Below, one piece after another: positions 53,536 to 64,000 of a DNA stretch of 64,000 nucleotides; the first letter of the stretch is position 1; each line of letters opens with the position of its first letter. The position numbers and the translations under genes were made by a program. The stretch lies in the NCBI GenBank assembly GCA_914767885.1, contig CAJZBQ010000008.1:62001-126000 (forward strand), given 5' to 3'. The stretch is from Blepharisma stoltei (taxonomy: Eukaryota > Ciliophora > Heterotrichea > Heterotrichida > Blepharismidae). The notes under the pieces are model-generated. The model did no database searches. It had not been told where the DNA came from and was given only the letters and a program-made list of their open reading frames with translations.

Positions 53536-53886
53536 AAGTTTATTTATTTCTGAATCTTCGCTAAATATAGTAAGGTTTTTATTTGCTCAAATGTAATTTT
53601 CTTCTACATGCTTTGTGTTCTTAATGAATTTTTGGCAAATGATCGGGCAAGTTCTGCCTCAATTTCAAGAAGTTTGGCTTGGGGTAGTGACTCCAGTAGA
53701 AATTTTCAACTGATTAGGCATCCTTGATTGTTCGTTTTTAACTCATTCGTTATCTGGACATTGCTTACATGATCTCTAATTATCAATGGGATTTGATTGA
53801 TGTTCGGAATTAAAGATTTTGCTTTTTTCTTGAGTAATGTGATAATATTTAGTTGACAGGCTGTATAAAGTCTCATCTTCTCCCAT
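53536..53886 (-). pseudogene. Truncated duplicate of the FHA gene 5' part
   Basis: Matches 49915-50281 from the ATG inward, but has several indels that break the frame and lacks the FHA domain altogether. Confidence 0.85.
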
Positions 53887-54154
53887 AAAAAAAATTATTA
53901 AGCTTAGCGTTCCTTAGTAAAGAGAAGGCTCCTAAAATAGCATTATAATAGAAAAATCAGAAAGTAATGGCTAGATTTGATCAATAATTATCTTTTGCCG
54001 CACATTTTTGGTTCAAAATATAAACCAGAAAGCGAAAGACTTAATATAATTTATTTAATTTTGACTTGAAATGAATATTTCAATGTTTAAGCACTCAATA
54101 CACTCATTATGTCTTTTTAATTATAAAAAATTATAGAAAGAATTCAATTATTTT

Positions 54155-54258
54155 ATTCCTTCTACACTTTTGGATTAAAAATGGTACAAAAGATATTATG
54201 CTGATTATTCCTTCTACACTTTTGGATTAAAAATGGTACAAAAGATATTATGCTGAGA
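54155..54258. repeat. 52-bp tandem repeat, two units
   Basis: The unit begins attccttctacacttttgg and is repeated once exactly; unit 1 of the large duplication has a single diverged copy. Confidence 0.85.
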
Positions 54259-55698
54259 TTTTAGTAAAAGCAAATGAAAGTTATATTTCATCTAGGCTTA
54301 TTAGCTTATATTAATCTGGATAAAATTTTGCAATAATTTGCTGAATTATTTATGAAAGAGTTGATTTATGAATTATAACTAATTTCTTTTAAACTTCGCA
54401 GTGTTAAAAGGATTTTTAATTTTTTAACATTTTGATATAATTATTTAGTTTCAACCTCTATTTTATATAATATTTGTATAATTTGATTAAAATATATAAG
54501 ACTTTGTTTTATATGCTAATAATTTAGATTATAATTCAGGTAATGTATTTACTTTCACATTGCGTCGCTCCTTATAATATTTTATTGTTAAATGCGCATT
54601 AGCAAAGCTTTTTTCTTTAACTTCTTAAGCAGCGATATTCCCTCTTTGCTAAATCATTAATATTGAAGTGATTGAGTTTTTAGCGTAGATTTATAGTTGC
54701 GAAAGCGCAGGTCTATACTTTAATTAATCAAATTTCAGAATTTTATCAAGTATAGTTTAATAAATGTGCTTTAACTTCTTAAGAATTCTTATCATGAGAT
54801 TATGCTATCATTGTAATTTTGATGAAATAGAAGATTATTTATGAATAAAATAAAAGATGCCCTTTTAGTATTAAGAGTTTGCAAAATTCATTTCGCTTTT
54901 GGGAGTTTATAAAAAATTAATAGCATATAATAAGATAATTTGAATTTTAGATTGAATTCATATCTAAGATTTTAAGTTTTAAGACTATTAATTTGATATT
55001 TTATGTAAAATATTGGTTACACATAGCATAAAGCAAAAAATTAAATGGAATTCCGAGTTGTAAGTTCTCATCAAATTGCACCACTATCCATAAGTTTCCT
55101 TTTGGAAATATCGCAACCATAATTCGTTATTTTTCTCAGCTGCTCCAACTTAATCGGTATTTCCATGTCTGCACATAGAGTCAATACTTACAAAGAAAAA
55201 TTCATTTATATATAATAAAAGGCTCTCTATTCATAGAGATAATCTGCTACATTATTTATTGGCACTGAGCTTTAAATGTGATTAATCTACTTATTCTTCA
55301 GCTACAAAATTTTTTGCTTACCTTTCCTCATAGAGTGATTTTTTATAAAAAAATAATAATGAAGTTTAAAATAATCCCAATACGTTAAACAAAAATGCAT
55401 TGAAATATTTTGCTCACTCATGAAGAGTGGATAAAAAATAGATTTTTCTGCATATATTGGATGAGCAATGGGTGAAAGGTGCTACTTTTGGGATCGAATA
55501 TACAGATTGCAGATCATTGAATTAATAGACGTTTTTATAAGTTTTCTTGAAAGGTTAATTAGCTTTTGAAGTTATTTTTAAGTGAAAGGGCAAAAGAAAT
55601 GCTGATTCACAGTGGAAAAGCTAATAAATAAAAGATATCCGTTATAAAAAATATTAATACTTAAAAATTATTCTAGCAGATAATTTGAGGTAGTATAA

Positions 55699-57217
55699 AT
55701 GAAAAAGATAGTTCTTTTATATCTTATTTTTACTATTGGAAATGCAGAATCGTGTAAAGTTGACAGTGATTGTGATGACTACTACAATTGTGAGTCAGGA
55801 TCTTGCGAGCGCAAAGAGCTTTTTCCAATGGAAAATTTAGAAATCATAGGAACAATTTTAATTGTAATTGTGAGTGCTCTATCTAACTCATCAGGAATTG
55901 GTGGAGGAGGACTCAATATCTTAATCTGCATCTTATTTTTTAAATTTGAACCCTCTAATTCAGTTCCACTATCACAAGTCATAATATTAGGTGGGAGCCT
56001 TACAACTATTATAATACAAATACCATCAAGACACCCTGTAAAAGATAGACCATTGATTGACTATGATTTAATATCTTTTGTAATATCTCCGATGCTTCTA
56101 GGTGCTAGTATCGGGGTTATTTTAAATGAAAGTTTTCCTTCTTGGCTTATTCTTGCTCTTTTAACTTTGCTCTTAGGATTTATGCTTTATAATTCTATTA
56201 AGAAATATATTAAGCTCAGTGAAAAAGAAGCTGAACTAAGAAATAAAGAAAAAGAGATTGAAAATACAAATTTAATAGAAAATAATGAGCAATCAAATAC
56301 AGAAAATTAATAATAAAATGCGAAATAGAAGCTGGAGAAACAGAGAAGGCTTTGCCTAGTGAAGACAATAAAAAAGAAAAAAATAATAATAATATTGAAG
56401 ATATTTATAAAGAAGAAAGCAGGATTTTACCAGTTCGGCAGCTCTCTATGATTTTATTTATTTTAGGCTTTGCAATTATAGGGTCATTAATAAAAGGTGG
56501 AAGAGATTCAGAGTCAATACTCGGCTTTTCGCAGTGCAGTTCTTGATATTGGGCTTTTGTCGCAATTTTTTTTATTTCTCTTCTAATTTTATTCAGCTTT
56601 CCTAATATATGCAAAAACTTTCAGTCATACAAATTTTTTATCTTATAAGAAATAGGAAGAAACCATGATATGATAGCTCACACTCTTTTTAATAAATTAT
56701 ATGCTTCGTAGCTGAGCTATTGGCTATTCATAAAGTCAATAGAAAAATTGAGCAAGGCTATAATTTTGATGATCATGACATAAAATGGAACATCAAAAAT
56801 ACCAGCTTATTATCTGCCTTTACAATAATAGCTGGGATCACAGCTAGTTTATTAGGGTTAGGTGGAGGATTAGTTATGAATCCTATCATGCTAAATATCG
56901 GCTACAGGCCAGAAGTATCGACCGCATCCTCTTCATTTTTAGTCCTTATGGCTTCTATTATAGCAGTTCTTCAATTTTCCCTTGCTGGAGAAGTAATTTT
57001 AGCTTATGGGCTATGACTATTTTTTACCTCAGTACTAGGATCAATGCTTGGAACATTTTTTATATTGAAAACAGCAAAAAGGTATAAAAGAGTGTCAATT
57101 GTGGTACTAATTTTATCGGTTATTCTTTTTATGTGCATAATAGCGATTCCTACATATGGAATTATTGATATGGCGACTGGCGGGGATACACAATATGGAT
57201 TTTCAGGGTTTTGCTAA
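55699..57217 (+). pseudogene. TauE/SafE-family transporter, copy 2, frameshifted and IES-bearing
   Basis: Close paralogue of 51983-53392. Loss of one T in a T-run at about 56303 shifts the frame to a TAA at 56308-56310 in the central loop. The downstream half remains open in the shifted frame (56352 onward) and is well conserved, including the late L-G-L-G-G-G-L motif. A 110-bp insert at 56592-56701 is absent from copy 1. If the missing T is an assembly error the gene could be intact; if real, only the first membrane bundle is made. Confidence 0.75.
56592..56701 (+). other. 110-bp TA-bounded IES present only in transporter copy 2
   Basis: Copy 1 reads ctaattttatgtttcttagc with no insert. Copy 2 reads ctaatttTA, 110 bp, then TA-bounded tgcttcgtagc. 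The comparison shows the empty and filled forms of one TA site. Confidence 0.9.
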
Positions 57218-57319
57218 TCATTATTTAATATTTTAAGTATATTTCCTATTTATTTATTTTTAGACTTTTTATTAAAATCTTATGCCTCATTTATAGGTAA
57301 ACTGAATTAAATATTTATT

Positions 57320-59034
57320 TTATTTCGAATATGGCTCTCGCTCTTCATTTCTCCCAGATTCGCTACTTTTATTGCCCTGGTCAATTTGCTTACTTGGAGT
57401 TTGTGGCCTTGACGATCTTCTTGAGTTCGCTTGGAAGCTATTATTTGACTTCGTCATGTCAGGTTTAAAACTAATTCCTGCATCCTTCATGAACTTTTCT
57501 TTCAGGACTACTTTTTTGTCCTGAATTTCTTTAAAATTCTGATACAAATTTTCATATCTTGGGACTTCGTCGCTTTCTCCTCTAGGGACACTACCATGTC
57601 TTGCTTTTTCGAACTCTTTTTCTTGCTCTTCTCTTTGTTTTTTTAATTTTTCTTCTCTTTTTTCTTTTTCACTATAAAGACGCTCGTGCACAGGGGTTCC
57701 TGAAGATTCTCGCTTAGGTGTCATTAATTTAGGAGTAAAAGGGTGATTTTTTTCTTCTTCGATTTTCTTTTCAAGCTCTTTTTTCCGCTGCTCTTTTTGA
57801 TGATCTTGATAAGAGTTGTAGAGCTTTATATAGATTGGTGGCTCGTCTTCTGATTTTCTTGACATAACAGAGACTGAAGGTTTGAATGTGCAATTTTCAA
57901 GCTCTTTATCTTTTTCAATAATTTCTTTAGTCCTTTGTTTTTGCCTCTGCACCTCAGCATCTTTATACAATTTCTCAAACGAGTGCTCCGATTTTGACGA
58001 TCTTATAGAATTTACCCTCGGCTTAAAGGTGCATTCACTCAACTCTTTTTCTTCTCTTTTTAGCTTATAAAAGTCTTCTTTCAGCTTTTTATCAGACATC
58101 TGTAGCCTTTCAAAAACAGAAATGTTAGGCTGGGTGTTGCTGTAAATATCAGGCTTAAACGTGCATTCAACTAAGTCTTTGTCTTTGAACTGTTCTTGGA
58201 CTTTTTCTAAGACTTCTCGTTTTTTGGCTGCTTCTTCATAGAGACGGGTAAATAATTCGCTCTTTTCTTTGTCTTTGTCTGAAATAATGTTGAGGTCAAG
58301 AGAGCCTGTTGTAGGGAATTCTTTGAAAACTGACGAGGAAACTTGTTTGGAAGAGCTTTCAAGAAGGCTCATTGCAGCTTTTTTCTGAAAATAGCTTTGG
58401 TGGATCTCAGGCTCAGAATTTCTGGGTTTTCTTTGATTTTGTTGTAAATTTTTATTTTCTTTTAACAATCTTACTATATATTCCTTCATCTTCTTAAACT
58501 GCTGCTCCAATTCAAAATTCTGTGAAATTTTCTTTCAAATCCCAAACGAAGTATTGCATTCTCTAACAGAAATCCGCCTTTTCATGAAAACAATTTTCCT
58601 TGCAGCGCATTCTTTTTGGTTTTGGACTCAGCCGCTATATATGTTTTCTGCGATATCTGAGTAAGATTTACCATTAAAATCGGAATTGAAGATATCCTGG
58701 AGATGTGAAGTTAAACTTATGATGAGGCTGTTTGGGTTTGAGGGGTCTTCATAAATTTTTGGGAAGTCAGAGTAGTTGAGGAGTCCCTGAATGGAAATTA
58801 CTGCTTTGAATAAGTATTCTATATAGGTTAAAAACTAAAATATTATGTAATATATATGCTATTTTAATGCTAATTCAAAATATTTATATATTTCTTTACA
58901 AGAATTATTAGCTTTTATATGACATTTACCATCAATTTTTCTATAGAAACACTCCAAACCTTATTTTTCTAAAAATATTCCTTATTATTTATAAGATAGT
59001 TTCTAAAATCATAACTTGGCATTCCTTTACTCAT
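57320..59034 (-). CDS. Coiled-coil protein with repeated C-T-F-K-P motifs
   Basis: 517 residues after removing a 161-bp IES; start M-S-K-G-M-P-S-Y-D. The N-terminal 140 residues are helical (Y-L-F-K-A-V-I-S-I-Q-G-L-L). A Lys/Glu-rich coiled coil follows with five evenly spaced motifs: V-E-C-T-F-K-P-D, S-E-C-T-F-K-P-R, E-N-C-T-F-K-P-S, H-P-F-T-P-K-L, I-S-F-K-P-D. Proteins with such xCTFKPx repeats are common in ciliates and other flagellated protists; a cytoskeletal or ciliary role is likely but unproven. Stop TAA. Divergent from the flippase gene. Confidence 0.75.
58817..58977 (-). other. 161-bp TA-bounded IES (CTFKP gene)
   Basis: Removal joins N-N-K-E-Y to L-F-K-A-V-I in frame and connects the body of the gene to its ATG; stops inside. 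Confidence 0.78.
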
Positions 59035-59063
59035 TTGCTATTTTTTTATGATATTTTATACTG
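59035..59063. promoter_or_regulatory. 29-bp shared upstream region of two divergent genes
   Basis: Only 29 bp separate the two start codons, reading ctattttttt and atgatattttatac. Any core promoter and both 5' leaders must fit here or overlap the coding ends. The extent is inferred from the chosen starts. Confidence 0.55.
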
Positions 59064-62000
59064 ATGGATAGAAAAACAATAACAAAAGACACAACAAACG
59101 AAAGCGAAGACTGGAGAAGTATCAATATTACTTTAAACTCCCCAATAACCTCCTCAGTTTACCCCTCTAACGAAATTCGGTCTTCACGTTACAATTTTTG
59201 GACGTTTTTGCCTTTAAATTTATTTGACCAGTTTATGAGGCCTTCCAATATTTGGTTTCTCTATGTCTCCCTACTAGAAATCCTTGTACTTTCTGATGGG
59301 TCTGTATATTCATACTCTACAATAATTCCTCTAGTAATTCTACTGCTTTTTACAGGAGTGAAAGACGCTTTGTGTAACTACCAAAAAAATGATTGTGACA
59401 AAAAAATCAATAACGAAATGTTTTTAGTCTGAAATGGGATTTCTTTCATGCAAAAAAAAGCTAACTCCCCCCCCCCTCCGTGAGTGAACAAAACCATTAG
59501 AAAAATCGCTATTTTTTGCCCAAAAACCCACACTCCGTGAGTGAACAAAAAAATTTTATTAATAGAAAAAATTTTTTATGGAAAAAAATTTGATATATAA
59601 ATGATAATTAGATAATGAAATCTAAAGCTAATTCTGTTTAATTTTGAACGAATTGCTTTTTAAAACATAAATTTTATAAATTAAATTAATTTTTGCTTTC
59701 CAATTTTTGCGAATTAGGATTTTTTTTAAATTTCGAAAAAATATTTTTTATAAAATTTATATAGAAATTTTTTTAAAAAAAAATAAAATTAACCCCCCTC
59801 CGTGAGTGAACAAAATTTTTTTGTTCACTCACGGAGGGGGGGGGGGAGTAAAGAAATTTTTGTAGGGGAGGTCGTTTTGCTACAAAATAAAGAAAAAGCC
59901 CCAGCGGATTTGGTGTTGCTGTGCTCGGGGTCACCGAATTTTAGCTGCTATTTGGATACGTCAGGAATTATTGGAGAAAAAGATTTAAAAATAAAAAAAT
60001 CAATTAGGGAAGTACAGAATCTGATAAATATCGCTGATGTAAACGAGGCATCTGCATATTTAAAACGAATTGGCGGCTTTGTAAAAGTCCAGCCTCCTAA
60101 TACAGATTTCAGTTCCTTTGCAGGAAAATTCATCCTAGGAAATTCCCCTAAAGCCACGAACTTGAATATAGATAATTTTATTTATCGAGAATCAAAAATA
60201 TGTAACACCCCATGGATTTTCGGACTAGTAATTTATACAGGAAATGAGACCAAAATTTGGAAAACTGAGACTTACCGTATAAGAAAATCGTCAAGAATCG
60301 AAAAATGATTCAACCGTTTTGCCATCTTTTTGGTGGCTTTTATCTTATTACTATCGTTATTTGAAGCTTTAATGGCGCGATTTTATATTGACTACGACCA
60401 TAAATTCCCCTTTTATGTGACTTTTTTTAGGTTTAATTCTGTTTTTAGTGAGCTTATTCCTTTGCCATTGTTTTTTATTATAGATATAGTGAAGCTAATC
60501 CGTTATTTCAGAATAAACCTAAGGAAGCAAGGAGTTCAATTTAAGACAGAGGATGCCTGCGAAAATCTATTCCTATTTAACACCTTTTTCAATTAATTTT
60601 TACTATAAAAAATTTTAGCTAAATTACTATAAATCCCTATAGGACAAATCGAATATTTATTAGCAGATAAAACAGGCACCTTGACCAGCGACAACTTAAA
60701 TATAAAATTATGCCTAATTGGAGAAAACGAATATTGAGAAGAATCAGGCTCAATAGACGAGCTTAGAAGAACTAGCAACGCAGACCGAGGATTCACATAT
60801 GGCACTGACCGAATGTTTATAAACAACGAAGAAGGTGAAGATTTAATTGGAACCCCAAACTCACTTCTACGAAAAAACTTTGTAGACCTTAAAGCTGATT
60901 TTTTATCTAATATCAGCAGTGAAATGATGCATTATTTCACCTGTCTTGTCCTCTGCAACATCGCAATTCCACTCGAAAACGGAGAATATTTGACCACAGC
61001 AGTCGAAGACAAAGCTTTATTAGAACTTTCTGACACAATTGGGGTAAAATTAAAAGATAGGGACACTAATAAATGCGAAATCAGTCTAAATAATGATGTA
61101 AAAGACTTTATGATATGAGGACTCAGAGATGCGACTCCTGAAAACAAACGGACAAGGATTATTGTGCAGAATATTCTGTCAGATGAAGCCTTTATATATG
61201 TAAAAGGGTCACTTGACACTATGCTAAATATAGTAAAAGACCCAAACGGGTGTCTTTTTAACCTGGAAAATGTGCTTAAAGAGTCCTCGACCTCAGGGCT
61301 GCAGTTTATTGCAGCAGGGTATAAGCCATTGAAACAGAGAGACCTTCAGGAATTTAAATCAGCTTATAGAAATGCAAAACAGTGTCCTGTAAATACTGAT
61401 AGAAGAATAGAGTCAGTTTTTGAAGAATGTGAGCAAGGGATACAATATTTGGGCTGTATAGGGATACAAGAAGAAATTACTGAAGAAACGAAGGAAACGG
61501 TAGAAATTTTGAAAAATGCAGGGATTAAAATATGGATTTTGAGTGGTGACTCTGAAGATAGGACAATTTCAGCAGGGATTGGGTCTTCAGCGATACAGGA
61601 AAACTGGAATATTATAAAGCTTTCAAAAGTAAACAGCCAAAGTGAATGTTTATCGCTTCTAGAAGACACATTGAAAAGCACAATTTTTAAAGAGAATAGC
61701 TTATTAAATTCACCCACTAAAGATCCTCATGACGTAAACGGAGCATCACCGATTTTTCCTATTGTGAGTGTCCCGCTGTTTGAAAGTGATAACTCATATT
61801 CAGAAAATAATGACAGCCAAAGGCTTTTTCACTATGAGTCAGCAAGAGAAAAATCATATCCGTTGATTTCTAAAAAAATGAATAAACCCACAAATATTGA
61901 CATTTCTTTAAGAAAAGATATCGAATTTAGCACTGATTAATAGAAATTTGTTATTAATAACCTTTATATTAAAATCAATTATGATTGTTATACAATAAAT

Positions 62001-63814
62001 CCTTTAATATCAAAGCTGACAAGCTTCAGCCACATCAATTATATTGATCTCAACCAATCTATTAATCAGACAAATTTGAATTTTGTATTGTCAATTGATA
62101 ATAAAATTCTTGAAATTTGTATTGAGCATTCAAATTGTAGGAAATTATTAGTGGTTTTGCTTTTTACTGCACAAAGTGTATGCTTCCATTCGTTGCTGCC
62201 TGGAGATAAAATGAAGGTTGCGAAGCTTTTAAAGCAATATTTTTCGTTTAAGCCTATATAAACTGTTATATTAATTTAGAAAAATTATTTAAATATTAAA
62301 ATTAATTTTGTTTTTTTGAATATTTTGGACTATTAATGATTTTATAACATATTTTTAGCTATAGGGGACAGTGGAAGTGACGTAGGGATGATTAAAGAAG
62401 CACATATAGGCGTAGGAGTTATAGGAAAAGAAGGTACTCAGGCAGCAAGTGCAAGTGAAATTGTCATTAGCAAGTTTTCTGACCTAACTGAGCTGATTTT
62501 ATGTGAGGGGCATTGTTCATATGCAAATGTCTCCAAAATTATTCTCCTTTTGTTTTATAAAAGTGTGCTGATAATCAGCTTGATTTTCTTTTTTACACCT
62601 GTGGATTATTATTCTGGGAACTTGATAAGCTCTCTCAATTTAGAGATATATTTATTACAAATAAATAGATAAAACTTAAAAAAAATATAGAATTTAATTA
62701 ATTTATGATATAGGGTATATATATAATGGTCATCAACATTGTAAATATCATAGGAATTGGAGTATTTGACCAAAGACTTAATGCGAGTGAAATTTCGGAA
62801 TTTCCAGAAATGCATTTATTAGGGGTTTATAGCACTTATTTTAGCAAGTATAGTATCATGAATTATACTTTTCAAGGTCTTTTGCATGCGGGGATTATAT
62901 CGATTTTCCTAAATTATGGGTTTTTTGATATCATGAATGACAGAGGGTATGCCGAAAATCATCTGCTTATGGAAGGTGTAGCTTTTATAGTAGCTTCTAT
63001 AATAGTCCAAGGAATAACTATATTAGAAACAAGCAGCCACAGCTATTATACAGTAGCTACTCAGATTATTTCTTTCATTATTTTTTTGATATATATTATC
63101 ACGAATTCTTATACTGATACTGAGTATTATGGGTTTTTAAGAATGATTTTTTCCTCAATCTCTCCCTTTAAATTGGAACAAAAAATCCTGCTCCAATTTA
63201 ATGGGGTAATTTTTTTTTAAAAAAAATTTTAAAATTGAAAAAATCAAATTAAATGCAATTTTTAGGATTTTATTTTATTTTTATGAAGAATTAATTCAAA
63301 TTAATCAATTAGGTGTGTGAGAATGTTTAAATTATAAATTAGGCCAAACTAATTTATAAATATTATTTTATGACCTATAAAATTTTCCTATTACAATTTT
63401 TTTTCCAATTTAAAGAGGCTTAAAGGAATTAAAAAATGAACATTTTCCCAATATTTTGCTTGGGGAGTCAGGAAGACTTGTTATTTATATAATAAGTCTA
63501 TAATTAAGTCTTTAATTTTAAAAATGGCCATTATTTCTTGAATAAATATTATTTTAGCTAAATAATAGAAAATAGCATATCTTTGTCTCGCGATTTTGTT
63601 ATGTCTAGTAATTTCATATGCTATGAATGTATATTTAGAGCTGTTTTCGCCTTCCCTAATCAATTTTATTAACGCTATCAAAGTCAGGCTATTTAATTTT
63701 GAAATTATTTCAAGAATAAATCAATATGACTGCAAGCTTGAAAGTGTGTATAAGGACAAGAAAAAGTCAAAATTAGAAACAAATATTGAGTCTTTTGATA
63801 TATATTGTTACTAA
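59064..63814 (+). CDS. P4-type ATPase (phospholipid flippase), IES-interrupted
   Basis: About 1260 residues after excision. The N-terminus shows N-L-F-D-Q-F-M-R-P-S-N-I-W-F-L. The actuator region is A-P-A-D-L-V-L-L with D-T-S-G-I (usual form D-T-S-x-L-D-G-E). The phosphorylation site is L-G-Q-I-E-Y-L-L-A-D-K-T-G-T-L-T, then I-W-I-L-S-G-D and a hinge I-G-D-S-G-S-D-V. The C-terminus has the last membrane spans (G-V-F-D-Q). The hinge departs from the canonical G-D-G-x-N-D and the actuator loop from D-G-E, so activity may be altered. Inserts: 59465-59848, 60570-60641, 61940-61981, 62259-62363, 62651-62721 and about 63158-63421. Near 63556 an in-frame TAA TAG before the last membrane span is unexplained. 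Stop TAA at 63812-63814. Confidence 0.88.
59465..59848. mobile_element. MITE family A, copy 8 (IES in flippase gene)
   Basis: Flanked by TAA (59462-59464, 59849-59851). Direct pair left, palindrome right. Excision of 387 bp joins Q-K-K-A to K-E-I-F-V-G-E in frame. Confidence 0.92.
60570..60641 (+). other. 72-bp TA-bounded IES (flippase)
   Basis: Sits just before the catalytic aspartate loop. Removal joins C-E-N-L to G-Q-I-E-Y-L-L-A-D-K, recreating the family's L-G-Q-I-E-Y. Confidence 0.88.
61940..61981 (+). other. 42-bp TA-bounded IES (flippase)
   Basis: Removal joins E-F-S-T-D to Y-D-C-Y-T-I-N in frame and drops TAA/TAG stops. Confidence 0.65.
62259..62363 (+). other. 105-bp TA-bounded IES (flippase)
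   Basis: Removal joins F-S-F-K-P to I-G-D-S-G-S-D-V in frame at the ATPase hinge. Confidence 0.85.
62651..62721 (+). other. 71-bp TA-bounded IES (flippase)
   Basis: Lies between two runs of TATATA. Removal joins L-N-L-E-I-Y to I-M-V-I-N-I-V in frame. Confidence 0.75.
63158..63421. mobile_element. MITE family I, copy 3 (IES in flippase gene)
   Basis: Left end tctccctttaaattggaac with its palindrome (gctccaatttaatggggt); right end ttccaatttaaagaggct. The coding flanks are R-M-I-F-S-S and G-I-K-K-W-T-F-S-Q-Y-F. A 264-bp excision fits the frame, but the flanking repeat is imperfect, so the exact ends are uncertain. Confidence 0.75.
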
Positions 63815-63861
63815 TTAAATTATAAATCGCTATAAATGCTATAGAAAATATTAAATTTAAC

Positions 63862-63960
63862 CTATTTTAGCATAAATCCCCTCACGCTTAATTTTAAGTC
63901 GTCTTCTAAACAGTCTGAATATAATGAAGGGAAATATTTATCAAGGCTAAAACATTATAC
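63862..63960 (-). CDS. Possible 3' end of a further gene
   Basis: On the minus strand L-D-K-Y-F-P-S-L-Y-S-D-C-L-E-D-D-L-K-L-S ends in TAG (63862-63864), with coding-like composition. The upstream part is cut by the window edge or an unrecognised intron/IES. Confidence 0.3.
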
Positions 63961-64000
63961 TGGGTTTGATTAAGCTTAAATTAGAAAAAAATAGACATTT

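Larger units (their letters stand above)
53536..57345. repeat. Tandem segmental duplication, unit 2
   Basis: Starts at an abrupt junction (ctcttgatttctcc | taagtttatttattt) joining the end of the CTFKP gene to the interior of the FHA gene. Differs from unit 1 by indels, a 52-bp internal tandem repeat, a worn family A fragment (about 55340-55465) and a 110-bp IES. Confidence 0.9.

Noticed and set aside
59802-59850. Frames inside family A elements beginning M-S-E-Q-N-F-F-V-H-S-R-R-G-G (also near 46960)
   Set aside because: They are translations of the palindromic motif and vary with C-run length; not a protein.
63545-63575. An 18-bp excision removing TAA TAG in the flippase
   Set aside because: Removal between TTAGC and ATAGC would restore frame, but it is shorter than any other IES seen and lacks GT..AG; too speculative to annotate.
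1-64000. Bacterial or viral origin of parts of the window
   Set aside because: Gene content, GT..AG mini-introns, TGA as Trp with TAA/TAG stops, and eukaryotic families throughout argue for one ciliate nuclear source.
1-64000. CRISPR arrays
   Set aside because: Repeats are inverted, dispersed or simple tandem; no regular repeat-spacer pattern or cas-like gene.

Overview
Organism. The window looks like germline (micronuclear) DNA of a heterotrich ciliate close to Blepharisma. The support comes from the sequence. It is very AT-rich. TGA must be read as Trp inside conserved domains (alpha-glucan water dikinase, RNA-dependent RNA polymerase, CLP1, USP32-like protease, reverse transcriptase), while TAA and TAG end genes. 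Spliceosomal introns are only 15-16 nt with GT..AG ends. Almost every gene is also cut by non-coding inserts lying between TA-containing direct repeats; in most cases removing one repeat copy plus the insert restores the reading frame exactly. These inserts behave as internal eliminated sequences (IESs). The species is an inference.

Layout. 1-8181 (+): a large membrane protein (beta-helix repeats, Cys-rich module, multi-pass C-terminus), cut by at least seven inserts. 8.2-17.9 kb: a repeat- and pseudogene-rich block (polyubiquitin, kinase-MORN and LINE reverse-transcriptase relics, SINE-like elements), edged by two copies of a 46/47-residue protein gene. 18.1-20.9 kb (-): a Mut-7/Nibbler-like 3'-5' exonuclease and a secreted protein. 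22.7-27.9 kb (+): glucan water dikinase, Pcc1 (KEOPS subunit) and a PH-PHR protein. 28.1-35.4 kb (-): RNA-dependent RNA polymerase, split by a 2.8-kb foldback transposon, then CLP1. 36.3-38.6 kb (+): a secreted Ser/Glu-rich beta-propeller-like protein. 38.7-47.75 kb (-): a DOMON protein, a cyclic-nucleotide-gated-type K+ channel and a USP32-like deubiquitinase. 49.2-57.3 kb: FHA gene and TauE/SafE transporter, partly duplicated in tandem. 57.3-63.8 kb: a coiled-coil CTFKP-repeat protein (-) and a P4-type flippase (+), whose start codons are 29 bp apart.

Inserts. (1) Short unique IESs, many of 68-80 bp. (2) MITE families A, B and I, with different motif sequences but one architecture: CTCCCC-type ends, T-N-A target repeats, a palindromic motif pair at one end and a direct pair at the other. 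(3) Palindromic MITEs. (4) SINE-like retroposons with 10-17 bp target duplications and short (TAANN)n-type tails. (5) A Mutator-like foldback with a 9-bp target duplication. Nearly all target duplications carry a TA, so all classes could be excised as TA-bounded IESs. Two genes fit small-RNA pathways (RdRP, Mut-7-like nuclease), which guide DNA elimination in other ciliates; their role here is inference.
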